Shown piece by piece: positions 18,222 to 28,190 of a DNA stretch of 64,000 bases. The translations under genes and the position numbers were made by a program. Source of the DNA: Prochlorococcus sp. AG-355-J04 (GTDB lineage: Bacteria; Cyanobacteriota; Cyanobacteriia; PCC-6307; Cyanobiaceae); assembly GCA_003280885.1 (NCBI GenBank), contig QCDN01000003.1:1-64000 (forward strand), given 5' to 3'. Below the pieces are notes generated by a model. That model was not told the DNA's origin. It searched no databases and saw only the letters and a list, made by a program, of their open reading frames with translations. Numbering within the stretch: position 1 is the stretch's first letter; every line of letters begins with the position of its first letter.

Positions 18222-19460
18222 TCAGTTTTCAAACCTCTTAATTATTTTTTTTCCAATTTGCAAAATTTTCCCTTTCAAATCTTTTTTTGAATCAAAAACC
18301 AAATCAGGATTTATTACTTTCTGACTATCAATTTTTACGCCCCCACCTTTAATAGATCTTTTGGATTCGCTGCTAGACTTAAAAAGTTTTAGAGCACTTA
18401 GCAAGTAAAAAAACTTAACTGGAAAAACTATTTCTTTTAATGAAATCTCTGGAATTTCTCCAACTTTTTCTTTGTGTCCAAGAAATATTTTTTCGCAGTT
18501 TGATTGCGCCTTTAATGCTTCTTCAGCCCCATGGAATAAAGTAGTAACTTCTAAAGCCATTGTTCTCTGTAATTCACGAGGATTTGAATTTTGGAGAAAG
18601 CTCAAATCTAATTCAGTAAGTAATTCAAAATAGGCAGGTATTATATTGTCGGGGACTTTTTCTAATTTTGAATACATGGAAAGAGGATCATCGGTCAAAC
18701 CGACAGTGTTAAATTCAGATTTACTCATCTTCTTAATTCCATCTAAACCTGTCAAAATTGGCAACAGAACACCAAATTGAGGTTCTTGTTTAAAATGCCT
18801 TTGAAGATCTCTTCCTATTGCAATATTAAATTTCTGATCTGTACCTCCAAGCTCAATATCTGATTGGACAACTACCGAATCGTAACCTTGTAGTAGTGGA
18901 TATAAGAATTCATGCAAAGCAATTGGAACTTGTGAAGTGTACCTTTTATTAAATTCCTCCTTGGCTAGCATTTGACTAACTGTTGCACTTCCCATTAATT
19001 CAATTATCGAATTAAGATTTAATCCTTTTAACCATTCACTGTTATATCTAATTTCTATTCTATCTTTTGAATCAAAATCTAAAATAGATTCATTAGCTGG
19101 CTTACCCATTCCTAGTTGGGTTAAGTATGTTTTAGCATTATCCTTAACCTGTTTCTCCGATAACTGCACTCTTGTTTTGTTTTTTCCGGTGGGGTCTCCA
19201 ATTTGAGCAGTAAAATCACCAATAATTAAAACTGCAATATGTCCATTATCTTGGAATGCCCTAAGTTTTTTAAACAATATGCTATGCCCAAGATGAATAT
19301 CTGTTCCAGTTGGATCGATTCCGAGTTTAACCCTTAATTTTTTATTATTTTTTTTCGCATGATCAATTATCTCCGAAAAAGCTTGATCTGTTCCCTTTTT
19401 TGGAAAATATTCTTCTATTCCTCTTGAAAGCCATAGTGGCAATTCTAAATTATCTGACAT
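18222..19460 (-). CDS. tyrS: Tyrosyl-tRNA synthetase
   Basis: Class I aminoacyl-tRNA synthetase, 412 residues. The HIGH-type motif is [12 protein letters not shown] (about 54-65), and the KMSKS loop reads KKMSKSEFN (about 244-252). A C-terminal S4-like RNA-binding region is suggested by the last 80 residues ([16 protein letters not shown]). An ATG start is used. A DUF1825 gene precedes it and pyrF follows closely, forming a likely three-gene minus-strand unit. Confidence 0.95.
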   Translation of the reverse strand: MSDNLELPLWLSRGIEEYFPKKGTDQAFSEIIDHAKKNNKKLRVKLGIDPTGTDIHLGHSILFKKLRAFQDNGHIAVLIIGDFTAQIGDPTGKNKTRVQLSEKQVKDNAKTYLTQLGMGKPANESILDFDSKDRIEIRYNSEWLKGLNLNSIIELMGSATVSQMLAKEEFNKRYTSQVPIALHEFLYPLLQGYDSVVVQSDIELGGTDQKFNIAIGRDLQRHFKQEPQFGVLLPILTGLDGIKKMSKSEFNTVGLTDDPLSMYSKLEKVPDNIIPAYFELLTELDLSFLQNSNPRELQRTMALEVTTLFHGAEEALKAQSNCEKIFLGHKEKVGEIPEISLKEIVFPVKFFYLLSALKLFKSSSESKRSIKGGGVKIDSQKVINPDLVFDSKKDLKGKILQIGKKIIKRFEN

Positions 19461-19479
19461 GAAGCTTTAAACGTTTAAT

Positions 19480-19803
19480 TCAAGAAGTTTTATCAAGTTC
19501 ATCCTTCATTCTTATTAAGGTTTTATTCATTTGATCGAACATTTGATCAGGAGTAATCCCAAATTGACTTAACTGAGTCTTTAATTGTTCTACTGTCATT
19601 TTTGCTTGAAAATCTTCAGACAATTCAAATCTCTTCATAAAAACCTTATAACGATCCATAAGAGATTCCATTTTTTTTATAAACATTTTTTTCCCTTCTC
19701 TATCAAATTTTCCATAATCAGAACCAAGTTTCATAAGTTCTTGGTAATCAGTAAAAAGCTTTTTAGCTTCTTCTTGAACAATGTCTGACTCAAAAAATCC
19801 CAT
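19480..19803 (-). CDS. DUF1825 family protein
   Basis: A 107-residue helical protein from the ATG at 19803 (MGFFESDIVQEEAKKLF); a longer reading adds seven unlikely residues. Features are a highly charged amphipathic stretch (KMFIKKMESLMDRYKVFMKRFEL) and a C-terminal segment with two short helices (VEQLKTQLSQFGITPDQMF). It matches the cyanobacteria-specific DUF1825 family, of unknown function, usually conserved near tyrS. The protein is probably cytoplasmic. Confidence 0.82.
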   Translation of the reverse strand: MGFFESDIVQEEAKKLFTDYQELMKLGSDYGKFDREGKKMFIKKMESLMDRYKVFMKRFELSEDFQAKMTVEQLKTQLSQFGITPDQMFDQMNKTLIRMKDELDKTS

Positions 19804-19954
19804 TTCTATTTTTTTTCTTCTCAAGATTAAGGCTCAATTACAAGATAACAAGAATCTTTTAAATTGATTAGAACATTAATAAATTTTAGTTTATAAATAA
19901 TTCTTTGAATTATTTTTTTTCAGAATTAAATTTAATAGACATGTTTCATAAATA

Positions 19955-20566
19955 TTGGAAAAATTCAACTTAAATAATATTTCAAACCAAAATAGACAAT
20001 TTGAATTATTTGGTTCAAATTTAAATACATCAATTAATTTTCAACACTCAAATAATCTAAAAATCAAAGGCGAAATCCTAACTGAATGGAGAAATAAAAT
20101 CCATAATCACCAATTCGAAATTTCAAAAGATACTCACAATAAAACTTTGCACCAAACAAGTCTTCCTATAAATACAATTTCCAATGAAAGAAAAATTGAT
20201 CCTTTTTCCCTGCAGCCATTATCATTGAACTTTTGGAGAACCAATCAATATATACACAATGGTCCAGCAATGTATTTTGTAATTGACTCGTTAAAGAGTT
20301 CTAAAATAATCCTTTATATAGGAGAAACAAATTCAGCAAATAAAAGATGGAAGGGAGAACATGACTGTAAAAATTACCTCATGAACTATAAAGAAGCCCT
20401 AGCTCATAACAACCTCTCAAGTCACCAAGATATTCGTTTCTTCTTAGATGTACCTAAAGAAGTAAAATTAAGACGTAAATTAGAACAGCAACTGATATAT
20501 TTATGGTTACCACCTTTTAATAAAGAAACTCGAGATAGGTGGGCAACTACTTTCACAAATAACTAA
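19955..20566 (+). CDS. GIY-YIG-like nuclease-domain protein
   Basis: A 203-residue protein with a TTG start and an Asn- and Gln-rich N-terminal 60 residues. The C-terminal half resembles a GIY-YIG fold: MYFVIDSLKSSK, ILYIGETNSANKRWKGEH (about 115-132), and an acidic helix LRRKLEQQLIYLWLPPFNKE (about 171-190) whose Glu could be the metal ligand. GIY-YIG domains cut DNA in repair or mobile elements. A stand-alone domain lacking the UvrC partner domains is typical of small conserved cyanobacterial members. The family assignment is from pattern only and the biochemical role is unknown. Confidence 0.6.
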   Translation: MEKFNLNNISNQNRQFELFGSNLNTSINFQHSNNLKIKGEILTEWRNKIHNHQFEISKDTHNKTLHQTSLPINTISNERKIDPFSLQPLSLNFWRTNQYIHNGPAMYFVIDSLKSSKIILYIGETNSANKRWKGEHDCKNYLMNYKEALAHNNLSSHQDIRFFLDVPKEVKLRRKLEQQLIYLWLPPFNKETRDRWATTFTNN

Positions 20567-20590
20567 AAGTTAATTAAATCCTTTTTACAA

Positions 20591-22063
20591 ATGCAATTTT
20601 CCACATTCCAAAAAAATCTAGATAACTGGCAAGGTGCTACCTTAATTTTTGGAGTTTTAGAGGAAGAAATTGAAAGCCAACTTGAAGACATAAAATTTAT
20701 TGTTGATTCAAGTTTATTACTCAAAAAAGTTACTCAAAGAAAATTCAAAGGTGAAAAAGGAAAAGCTTTAAGCTTTGAATTTTTAGATCAAAAATTAGAA
20801 ACTTTAATCATAGTTGGACTTGGCAAATCTAAAGCCTTAAATAAAAGTGATATAGAAAGCTCCATAGGAAATCTTATTAGAAAAACTGTTGATAAAAATG
20901 AAAAAATCAGCATCTTACTACCTTGGGAATTAATAAATTCACAACTCGAAATAAATCAATTAGCAGAGTCAGTCAGATTATCTGCTTATAAGGACAATAG
21001 ATTCAATAAGAAAAAAGATGAAAAGAAAGTTCTTAAAGAAATAGAGTTTTTGAACTTAAAAAAATTTGAGAATATTAGCTTTGAAGAGACAGGAAAAATA
21101 TGTGAAGGTGTTGAACTAGCCAGAAGACTTGTAGCAGCCCCTCCAAATAGTCTTACCCCCCAGGAAATGTCTATGCAAGCTTCTCAAATAGCTAAAGATC
21201 ATGGTTTAGAAGTGAAAATTTTAGAGGCAAAAGAATGCGAAGATTTAGGAATGGGCGCGTATTTAGCTGTAGCAAAAGGTTCTGATCTAGATCCTAAATT
21301 TATACACCTTACTTTGAAGTCAGAGGACCCTATAAAAGAAAAGATTGCGCTTGTTGGGAAGGGTTTAACCTTTGATTCTGGAGGATACAACCTGAAAGTA
21401 GGAGCCTCTCAAATTGAAATGATGAAATATGATATGGGCGGGAGCGCTGCAGTTTTAGGAGCAGCAAAAGCACTTGGAGCAATAAAACCAAAGGGACTAG
21501 AAATACATTTCATTGTGGCAGCTTGCGAAAACATGATAAATGGATCTGCCGTACATCCTGGAGATGTAGTTAGGGCATCTAATGGTAAAACAATTGAAAT
21601 AAATAACACTGATGCAGAGGGTAGACTCACATTAGCTGATGCTTTAACTTACGCATCCAATTTAAAACCGGATTCAATAATAGATCTGGCCACTTTAACA
21701 GGAGCTATTGTTGTTGCATTAGGTAATGACGTAGCTGGATTCTGGAGCAATAATAATGATCTAGCAAATGATCTAAAAGCTGCATCAGCCCAGGCTGGAG
21801 AAGAATTATGGCAAATGCCTTTACAAAAATCTTATAAAGAAGGGTTAAAATCACATATTGCTGATATGAAAAATACAGGCCCTAGAGCAGGTGGGTCAAT
21901 AACTGCTGCTTTGTTTTTAGAAGAATTCTTGGATGCAGAGATTAAATGGGCTCATATCGATATAGCGGGGACTTGTTGGACTGACAAGAATAAGGGGATT
22001 AATCCATCAGGTGCAACCGGTTTTGGAGTTAAAACACTTGTTCAATGGATTAAAAATAAATAA
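20591..22063 (+). CDS. pepA: Leucyl aminopeptidase (M17)
   Basis: Cytosolic metallo-aminopeptidase of 490 residues. The M17 signature [14 protein letters not shown] (about 338-351) is intact. The first metal site is [13 protein letters not shown] (about 254-266) and [10 protein letters not shown] (about 279-288), and a [16 protein letters not shown] segment near 420 binds the bicarbonate ion. The N-terminal domain is less conserved, as usual. The gene has its own ATG after a 24-base gap from the GIY-YIG-like gene. It runs convergent to msrA with 12 bases between. Confidence 0.95.
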   Translation: MQFSTFQKNLDNWQGATLIFGVLEEEIESQLEDIKFIVDSSLLLKKVTQRKFKGEKGKALSFEFLDQKLETLIIVGLGKSKALNKSDIESSIGNLIRKTVDKNEKISILLPWELINSQLEINQLAESVRLSAYKDNRFNKKKDEKKVLKEIEFLNLKKFENISFEETGKICEGVELARRLVAAPPNSLTPQEMSMQASQIAKDHGLEVKILEAKECEDLGMGAYLAVAKGSDLDPKFIHLTLKSEDPIKEKIALVGKGLTFDSGGYNLKVGASQIEMMKYDMGGSAAVLGAAKALGAIKPKGLEIHFIVAACENMINGSAVHPGDVVRASNGKTIEINNTDAEGRLTLADALTYASNLKPDSIIDLATLTGAIVVALGNDVAGFWSNNNDLANDLKAASAQAGEELWQMPLQKSYKEGLKSHIADMKNTGPRAGGSITAALFLEEFLDAEIKWAHIDIAGTCWTDKNKGINPSGATGFGVKTLVQWIKNK

Positions 22064-22075
22064 CCATATTTAAAA

Positions 22076-22678
22076 TCATTCAGTCCAAAGATTTGTTGAT
22101 CTAGCATTATTTCCCCATAATTTATCTAGCCTCTGATCTCTCCCACATGAGAATCTATAGAACTTATATTTTAATTCATTTCTTTCAGCAAAATCCTGAT
22201 GATATTCTTCAGCCAACCAAAATTGACTTTTCGATTTTAGTTCTACTGATATCTTTTCTAATGGCACTCTCAATTCATTAGCGGCCGAAATAAGCGAATT
22301 TTTTGCATCATTTTTCTCAATTGAATCTTTGTAAAAGATCATTGGCCTGTAAGAATCTCCGCGATCACAAAATTGTCCCTTACCATCAAGAGGATCAATA
22401 TTTCTCAGATAGAGCCTAAGTATCTCTGGTAAAGTGACCAATTTTGAATCATAGTCCACCAAAACCACTTCCTGATGTCCTTCATGATTTTCGTAGGTAG
22501 GATTTTGCAAATCCCCACCTGAATAGCCACTTTGTACAAAGTTTATCCCCTTTAATGACTCTAAATCATGTTCTAAACACCAAAAACAACCTCCCGCAAG
22601 AATCAATTCCTCTGAAAAAGCGTTTAAAGGGTTAATAAATATTGAAAGAGTAATTATGAGAGGTAAGAAATATTTCAT
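22076..22678 (-). CDS. msrA: Peptide methionine sulfoxide reductase MsrA with signal peptide
   Basis: The 200-residue protein starts MKYFLPLIITLSIFINPLNAFSEE, a Sec signal peptide probably cut after LNAF or LNA. The MsrA core follows: GGCFWCLEHDLE (catalytic Cys in GCFWC, about residues 30-41) and GYSGGDLQNPTYENHEGHQE with the substrate-binding tyrosine. FWLAEEYHQDF is seen near the C-terminus. It repairs Met-S-sulfoxide. The leader implies action in the periplasm or thylakoid lumen rather than the cytosol. A resolving cysteine may be in RFSCGRDQR near the C-terminus. Confidence 0.92.
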   Translation of the reverse strand: MKYFLPLIITLSIFINPLNAFSEELILAGGCFWCLEHDLESLKGINFVQSGYSGGDLQNPTYENHEGHQEVVLVDYDSKLVTLPEILRLYLRNIDPLDGKGQFCDRGDSYRPMIFYKDSIEKNDAKNSLISAANELRVPLEKISVELKSKSQFWLAEEYHQDFAERNELKYKFYRFSCGRDQRLDKLWGNNARSTNLWTE

Positions 22679-22694
22679 TTTTTTATTATAAAGA

Positions 22695-23873
22695 TCAAAT
22701 AATAGAATTAATAATATCTTTAGCAGCTCTTTGAACTACACCTTCTTCTCCTAATTCTTTTTTTAAAAAAGCATAACCTTTTTTAATTTTTATTTTTTCT
22801 GATTTCTCTTCAAGAATCCTACAAGATTTGTAGAAAATTTTGTTTTCGTCAAACTCTCTCTGGACAAACTCAGGGATTATGAATTTATTAACTAACAAAT
22901 TTACTGGTGAAATAAATCTTACTTTGAAATTGAGAATTTTTTTAGCAATAAAAGCAGTTATCCTACTTACTCTATAACCAACAATCTGTGGGATTCCATA
23001 TAAAGCTAATTCCATATTAACTGTTCCCGATTTACAAAGAGCAATTTTAGTGAGCGAATAAATATAAGGCTTTAATTTTGCACTATCTTTTTGAGAAATC
23101 ACAAGTCCTTTAACTTGATATTTTCTAAAGGCTTTTTTGAATATTTCATCAAAAGCATCCCTGCAGGAGGGAATATAGACAACAAAACTTGGATATTTTT
23201 GTTGTAATTTTTTAGCCGCTTTCATAAATGTAGGTAATAAATAATGCAATTCTTGAGGTCTTGATGCGGGCATTAAAAGTATGATGTTTTGATCCGGGCG
23301 AAGGTTTAGAACAGTTCTGGAATCTTTCTTCAGAGGAAGTTTTTTTGTTAAATCAATCATTGGATGTCCAACCCACAAAACATTTCCGCCCCTCTTTTTG
23401 TAAAAAGCTGCTTCTTTCTTGAAAATCGCAAAAATTTTATCAGAAAATTTTATTAGATTTGTTGTAGTATTATTGCCAACCCTCCAAGCCCACTCTTGAG
23501 GAGCGATATAGTAAAAAATTGGAATTTTAGTCTTCGATCTTTTTAATTTAGTACCAATTTTTATATTAGGACCCATATAGTCGATCAAAATCAAGCAATC
23601 TGGAGGATACTTTTTTAGCAATTTATAGAACCTTTTTTGAATTCTTATTGTTGGAAGAATAAGAGGTAAAGCCTCCCAAATTCCTATTGCACTAATTGAT
23701 GTAGTATCTTTAAGAATTTTTACACCTTCTTCCTTCATCCTTTCCCCACCTAATCCACAAATTTCTAAATCTATAGATTTTTTTTTAGCTTCATCTAATA
23801 ATGCTTTTGATAACAAACTTCCATGCAAATCTCCAGAGACTTCTCCAGTACTAATAAATATCTTTTTATTCAT
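22695..23873 (-). CDS. lpxB: Lipid A disaccharide synthase
   Basis: GT19 glycosyltransferase of 392 residues that joins UDP-diacylglucosamine and lipid X. Motifs seen are FISTGEVSGDLHGSLL (about 5-20), the central YYIAPQEWAWR (about 120-130), a hydrophobic insertion, and CKSGTVNMELALYGIPQIVGYR (about 278-299, shortened here to CKSGTVNMELALYG). It is the last gene of the outer-membrane cluster bamA-lpxC-fabZ-lpxA-lpxB, four bases after lpxA. Its presence shows that this lineage can make a lipid A backbone. Confidence 0.95.
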   Translation of the reverse strand: MNKKIFISTGEVSGDLHGSLLSKALLDEAKKKSIDLEICGLGGERMKEEGVKILKDTTSISAIGIWEALPLILPTIRIQKRFYKLLKKYPPDCLILIDYMGPNIKIGTKLKRSKTKIPIFYYIAPQEWAWRVGNNTTTNLIKFSDKIFAIFKKEAAFYKKRGGNVLWVGHPMIDLTKKLPLKKDSRTVLNLRPDQNIILLMPASRPQELHYLLPTFMKAAKKLQQKYPSFVVYIPSCRDAFDEIFKKAFRKYQVKGLVISQKDSAKLKPYIYSLTKIALCKSGTVNMELALYGIPQIVGYRVSRITAFIAKKILNFKVRFISPVNLLVNKFIIPEFVQREFDENKIFYKSCRILEEKSEKIKIKKGYAFLKKELGEEGVVQRAAKDIINSII

Positions 23874-23877
23874 AAAT

Positions 23878-24717
23878 TCAATTCAATACAGGCATTGGTC
23901 CTCGTCTTTCTTTAGATATTGACTCTTTTAAAAAACTACATAATTTTGAAGATGAAAAATCTAAATTTCCTGTCATTACTCTTTCTAATGAACTTGAAAT
24001 CGCATCATTAGATTTAAAAAGTAGATTCCAAGTCCTTTGAAGTATTTTTAAGTCAAAATCTTTATTTTCTATTAAACCACTTCTCTTTATTCCAATCCTA
24101 TTCAAACCTCGCAATCTACCTGGATGTCCTTCGGCTAAACAAAAAGGCGGTACATCTCTATCTACTCTAGTCATTCCTCCAATCATTGCTAAATATCCAA
24201 TATGCACAAATTGATGTATCCCTAAACAACCGCCAATAATAGCTTTATCCTCAATCTTTACATGGCCTGCAACTTGAACACTATTAGATAAAACTATCCT
24301 ATTACCAAGTTCACAATTATGGCCGATGTGAGTGTAAGCCATCAACAAATTATTATTGCCAATAATAGTTTTTTCTCCTTCATCAGTTGCTTTATTAATA
24401 GTTACACATTCTCGGAAAGTATTATTATCTCCAATTATTACTTCAGTAGGAGCCCCTTTATATTTAAGATCCTGAGGTTCAAGACCTATAAAAACACTTG
24501 GGAAAACTTTATTGTTTATACCAATTTGAGTTCTTCCTGAAATAACAGCATTCGGTCCTATTTGGGTGCCTTTCCCTATAGTCACATCAGGGCCGACGAT
24601 AGCTCCTTGAGAGATAATAACCCCATCATCTATTTCAGCACTTGGATCAACAAAAGCATTTGGGTGAACTTTTACACCACTGAAATTTGAGTTTAATTCA
24701 GTATTTTTAAGATCCAT
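23878..24717 (-). CDS. lpxA: UDP-N-acetylglucosamine acyltransferase
   Basis: First step of lipid A synthesis: acyl transfer from acyl-ACP to UDP-GlcNAc. The product is a left-handed beta helix of hexapeptide repeats (VHPNAFVDPSAEI, IGPNAVISGRTQIG, and so on). The catalytic-type histidine lies in AYTHIGHNCELG (about 130-141). The C-terminal part is helical. The ATG at 24717 gives 279 residues and avoids overlap with fabZ; the TTG at 24729 would overlap it by eight bases. It lies between fabZ and lpxB. Confidence 0.94.
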   Translation of the reverse strand: MDLKNTELNSNFSGVKVHPNAFVDPSAEIDDGVIISQGAIVGPDVTIGKGTQIGPNAVISGRTQIGINNKVFPSVFIGLEPQDLKYKGAPTEVIIGDNNTFRECVTINKATDEGEKTIIGNNNLLMAYTHIGHNCELGNRIVLSNSVQVAGHVKIEDKAIIGGCLGIHQFVHIGYLAMIGGMTRVDRDVPPFCLAEGHPGRLRGLNRIGIKRSGLIENKDFDLKILQRTWNLLFKSNDAISSSLERVMTGNLDFSSSKLCSFLKESISKERRGPMPVLN

Positions 24718-24721
24718 ATCC

Positions 24722-25180
24722 CTAATCAACTAATGAAAACATTAATTCTCCAGCACAAACCAACTTCCCATCAACATGCGCCTCCCCTTTAACCTTCCCA
24801 AATCTCTTTCTCTTAATAGACAATAACTCACAAGAAATTATCAATTGATCTCCAGGAACAACTGGTTTTCTGAATTTAACATTATTGATTCCAGCAAAGA
24901 CGAAAAGTCCTTTAGGAAGATCTGGCATTTGCGTTACAATTATTCCACCAACTTGAGCCATTGATTCAACAATAAGAACCCCAGGCATCAAGGGTCTTTC
25001 AGGAAAGTGTCCCTGAAATTGAGGCTCATTTATAGTTACATTTTTTACTGCAACAGCTCTCTCCCCAGGAACATGCTCTATGACTTTGTCCACAAGAGCA
25101 AAAGGATATCTGTGAGGTAATAAACCTAGTATGTGCTCAGAGGAAAGTTGATTATTTTCACTGGATAATTTCTTTTCCAA
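24722..25180 (-). CDS. fabZ: 3-hydroxyacyl-ACP dehydratase FabZ
   Basis: Hot-dog-fold dehydratase of 152 residues in type II fatty acid synthesis. The catalytic His is in [13 protein letters not shown] (about 21-33) and the Glu helix is [18 protein letters not shown] (about 59-76). The TTG start ([10 protein letters not shown]) is adopted because the ORF has no earlier ATG. Its position inside the lpx genes is a common bacterial arrangement, since FabZ and LpxA or LpxC draw on the same hydroxyacyl-ACP pool. Confidence 0.95.
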   Translation of the reverse strand: MEKKLSSENNQLSSEHILGLLPHRYPFALVDKVIEHVPGERAVAVKNVTINEPQFQGHFPERPLMPGVLIVESMAQVGGIIVTQMPDLPKGLFVFAGINNVKFRKPVVPGDQLIISCELLSIKRKRFGKVKGEAHVDGKLVCAGELMFSLVD

Positions 25181-25197
25181 AACAATTAAAGATAAAG

Positions 25198-26034
25198 TTA
25201 ATTTTTTAGCGATGAGGCCAATAAAGCATTTAAAGAATGTGATCCTTTATAAACTAAAATTTGGGCCTTAGGTAACCCTACCAAAGCCAAGTCCCCAATT
25301 AGATCTAAAATTTTATGTCTTATTGGTTCATTATCAAATCTTAATGGTGGATTTACCCATGTATCACCGTCACAAACAAGGGCATTTTCCAAACTTCCGC
25401 CTTTTATTAATCCAAGTTCACTTAACTCTTGAAATTGATCTTTAAAACCAAATGTTCTGGCAGGAGCAATCATTTCAACAAAACTTTTTGGATTTAAATC
25501 AATCACAAAAGTTTGATTTCCAATTGCTTTATAGGCAAAACTTATAGTTGATATAATTGTAGTCTTTTTAGAAGGAGTTGCAGCTATAACTGAGCCTTCT
25601 TTATTTAAAATTATTGATTTATTAATCTCTTGAAAGAAATTATCTGGTCTGGGGGCCTTTTTTATCCCAACTTCTTCAAAATCTCTAACCCACTGAATTG
25701 CCGATCCATCTAAAAGAGGAATCTCTTTGCCATCAACCTCAATATGTATAAAACTCAACCCACACCCTGCCAATGAAGATAATAAATGTTCTATGGTATA
25801 CAAATTTCTCCCTCCTAATTTAACTGCCGTACAAAGCATCGTACTTCCAATTAAATCCTGAGTTAACTTAAAAATCTCGTTGGGTTTATCCCTAAAAGAA
25901 ACATAATATCCTTCTTTCTCATAAGAAGAAATTGTAACTCTTGTTTTTTCTCCACTGTGCAGGCCTATACCCTCTCTGGATACAACCCCAGCCAAGGTAT
26001 AACAAGAATCATAATTAGCAGGCCAAGAAAACAC
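25198..26034 (-). CDS. lpxC: UDP-3-O-acyl-N-acetylglucosamine deacetylase
   Basis: Zinc amidase that commits precursor to lipid A. The 278-residue protein carries the metal and catalytic residues in [13 protein letters not shown] (about 77-89), and in [14 protein letters not shown] (about 234-247) which supplies the second His and the Asp. The substrate-site motif [10 protein letters not shown] is present. The start is GTG (MFSWPANYD). It abuts bamA with no spacer, so the two are almost certainly co-transcribed. Confidence 0.95.
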   Translation of the reverse strand: MFSWPANYDSCYTLAGVVSREGIGLHSGEKTRVTISSYEKEGYYVSFRDKPNEIFKLTQDLIGSTMLCTAVKLGGRNLYTIEHLLSSLAGCGLSFIHIEVDGKEIPLLDGSAIQWVRDFEEVGIKKAPRPDNFFQEINKSIILNKEGSVIAATPSKKTTIISTISFAYKAIGNQTFVIDLNPKSFVEMIAPARTFGFKDQFQELSELGLIKGGSLENALVCDGDTWVNPPLRFDNEPIRHKILDLIGDLALVGLPKAQILVYKGSHSLNALLASSLKN

Positions 26035-28155
26035 TTAAAACTTCCATCCAACTCCAAGCGTATATCTCCAATCTCCACTAAGGTCCTTGCTAGCAACGTC
26101 TAATCTTAAAGGACCTATTGGTGTTTTAACCCCAACTCCTCCTCCTAGCGAATAACCAGAACCTGATTTCTGCAATAATTTACCAGGCTTTCCTGGAACA
26201 TCATTTTGGGAGCCTAGATCACTTCCTGCATCAACGAAGAGAGCTCCTGATATCATTCGCCAAACAGGGAATCTATACTCTACTGTGCCTTCAACAAAAC
26301 TTTTGCTTACAGCCAAATCACAAGATCCCCAACCTCTTATAGATGAAGTTCCTCCCATACAAAATGCTTCATAAGGAGGCAATTCTCCAAGAATAGTTCC
26401 TGCCTTAAATTGAAACCCAATAGCTTGAGAACAATCTTCATTTGTTCGGCATCCTTTTGTTAAATTAATTAATCTTGTTGGGATAAAGAATGCGTATGTT
26501 GATTTTATTCTGTTAAATGTTGGAGAATCATTACCCATAGATATAAACTGTTCACTTGCTAGAGTTAATTTATTCCCTGAAGTTGGATTAATAGAGTTAT
26601 CCAAATTATTCCTCGATGTACTTGCAATAAAACTAACTAAAGTATTTTCAGAGGGGCAGGAACCATCTTTTGGACTATATCCTATACAAATAATTTCGCT
26701 AATGTTGCCAGTTGTAGGTGTCATATCACCATAAGGCTTAACATTTCCACTACTATCGATCATGCTTACTTTTTTAAAGTTCATCCCAGCATTAACCTTC
26801 CATTTAGCCACTTTAAATGGATCTCCACCATTGAGAGGTCTCGAAAAAGAAAATCCACCTCCAGTCTTTTCCAAAACTACTGAAGAAAATGAATCGGTAC
26901 TCTCAGATTGCGTATCATCAACTGCATAAATACGTCCATTACTATCACTTTTAAATTCTCGAGGATAATCTCTACTTAAAAAAACATTTGTTCTAAAAGA
27001 AGTTTTATGTTTATCTCCTTTAATCCATGGATCAGTTAAAGATAAATTGTATGTTGTTGAATATTCTCCAAAATTAAGGTTGATGTTCGTAGACCATGCT
27101 CTGCCGAGTGCATTCGATTCCTGCAAACCAATTGAAGCAAATATACCTGAACTATTGCTATAACCTAGACCGCCTGTTAAGGATCCTGTTCTTTGCTCAC
27201 TCAAGTCTAGAAAAATTATGACTTGACCAGGATTGGAATTATCAGGACCAAGAGATACCTTGACATCATCAAAAAGTGATGTGGCATATAATCTACCGAT
27301 ATCAGCTTCTAAAATTTTTCTATTAAATATTGAACCAGGTTGTGATTTTAATTCTCTTTTTATCACCCAGTCTTTTGTTTTCCCTTTTCTAGGTTTTCCA
27401 TCAATAAGTAATTCACCATCAGAATCTGGAAATCTTATTCTTACGTCAGATATTATGCCCTCATAAACTTTTAAAGTTACTACTCCGTTCTCAGAGATTC
27501 TATCGGGACCAATAATTCTAGCTAAAGAATAACCCTCTCTTTCATAACGTTCTTTTATTATTTCTATCTTATTTTGAAGTTCATTTAAGTTAAGAGTCGT
27601 CCCATAATAATTATTAAAAATATCATTTATGTATTCATTAGAAATTACAGAGTTAGTTGGTTTAAGTTCAACTTTTTTCAAAATTGGATTAGGCACTACA
27701 GTAACTATTAGCCTCACACCTAGCGGCCCATCTTGAGAATTTATTTTGACTCCTGAAAACCAACCACTAGCATATATTGCATTTAGATCTTGATTTAAAA
27801 TTCGATTATCAACGATACTTCCAGGCTTTATGCTCATAGAATCATATGCAGCCAATTCAAGTTTTCTACCCTCAGGATGATTTTCCCAACCTTCGATAAT
27901 TATTTCTGAGATAAGAACACTTTCTTCATTAATGGCATTATTATTTTCCACAAGAAAAAATTTCTTCTCTTTTTTGATATCAATCCTTTGAAATAAATCA
28001 TTATTAATCTTTGCTATTTCTAAGGTTGTTTTTGTTTGATCAACGTCATTTGGTAAATACTTAGCAGCCAGTTCTGAATTATTTGATATCAAAATCAAGG
28101 GAGAGCAGGCAACATTTGTGAAAACCTTTCCAAATTTTAAAAAATGTTTTTGCAT
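26035..28155 (-). CDS. bamA: Outer membrane assembly factor BamA (Omp85)
   Basis: Inserts beta-barrel proteins into the outer membrane. From the ATG at 28155 it has 706 residues; a TTG at 28194 would add 13 residues and overlap purC. Three POTRA-like domains are seen about residues 75-320 (SEIIIEGWENHPEGR; LKKVELKPTNSVIS; ISDVRIRFPDSDGEL). The barrel begins near TGSLTGGLGYSNSSG. It contains the lid-loop motif SIRGWGSC (the usual VRGY/F position) and ends LGVGWKF with the terminal aromatic needed for barrel insertion. It heads a lipid A gene run, coupling barrel assembly and LPS supply. Confidence 0.94.
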   Translation of the reverse strand: MQKHFLKFGKVFTNVACSPLILISNNSELAAKYLPNDVDQTKTTLEIAKINNDLFQRIDIKKEKKFFLVENNNAINEESVLISEIIIEGWENHPEGRKLELAAYDSMSIKPGSIVDNRILNQDLNAIYASGWFSGVKINSQDGPLGVRLIVTVVPNPILKKVELKPTNSVISNEYINDIFNNYYGTTLNLNELQNKIEIIKERYEREGYSLARIIGPDRISENGVVTLKVYEGIISDVRIRFPDSDGELLIDGKPRKGKTKDWVIKRELKSQPGSIFNRKILEADIGRLYATSLFDDVKVSLGPDNSNPGQVIIFLDLSEQRTGSLTGGLGYSNSSGIFASIGLQESNALGRAWSTNINLNFGEYSTTYNLSLTDPWIKGDKHKTSFRTNVFLSRDYPREFKSDSNGRIYAVDDTQSESTDSFSSVVLEKTGGGFSFSRPLNGGDPFKVAKWKVNAGMNFKKVSMIDSSGNVKPYGDMTPTTGNISEIICIGYSPKDGSCPSENTLVSFIASTSRNNLDNSINPTSGNKLTLASEQFISMGNDSPTFNRIKSTYAFFIPTRLINLTKGCRTNEDCSQAIGFQFKAGTILGELPPYEAFCMGGTSSIRGWGSCDLAVSKSFVEGTVEYRFPVWRMISGALFVDAGSDLGSQNDVPGKPGKLLQKSGSGYSLGGGVGVKTPIGPLRLDVASKDLSGDWRYTLGVGWKF

Positions 28156-28190
28156 AGTACTTTTGATTAAAATAAATAAATGATTACTTT

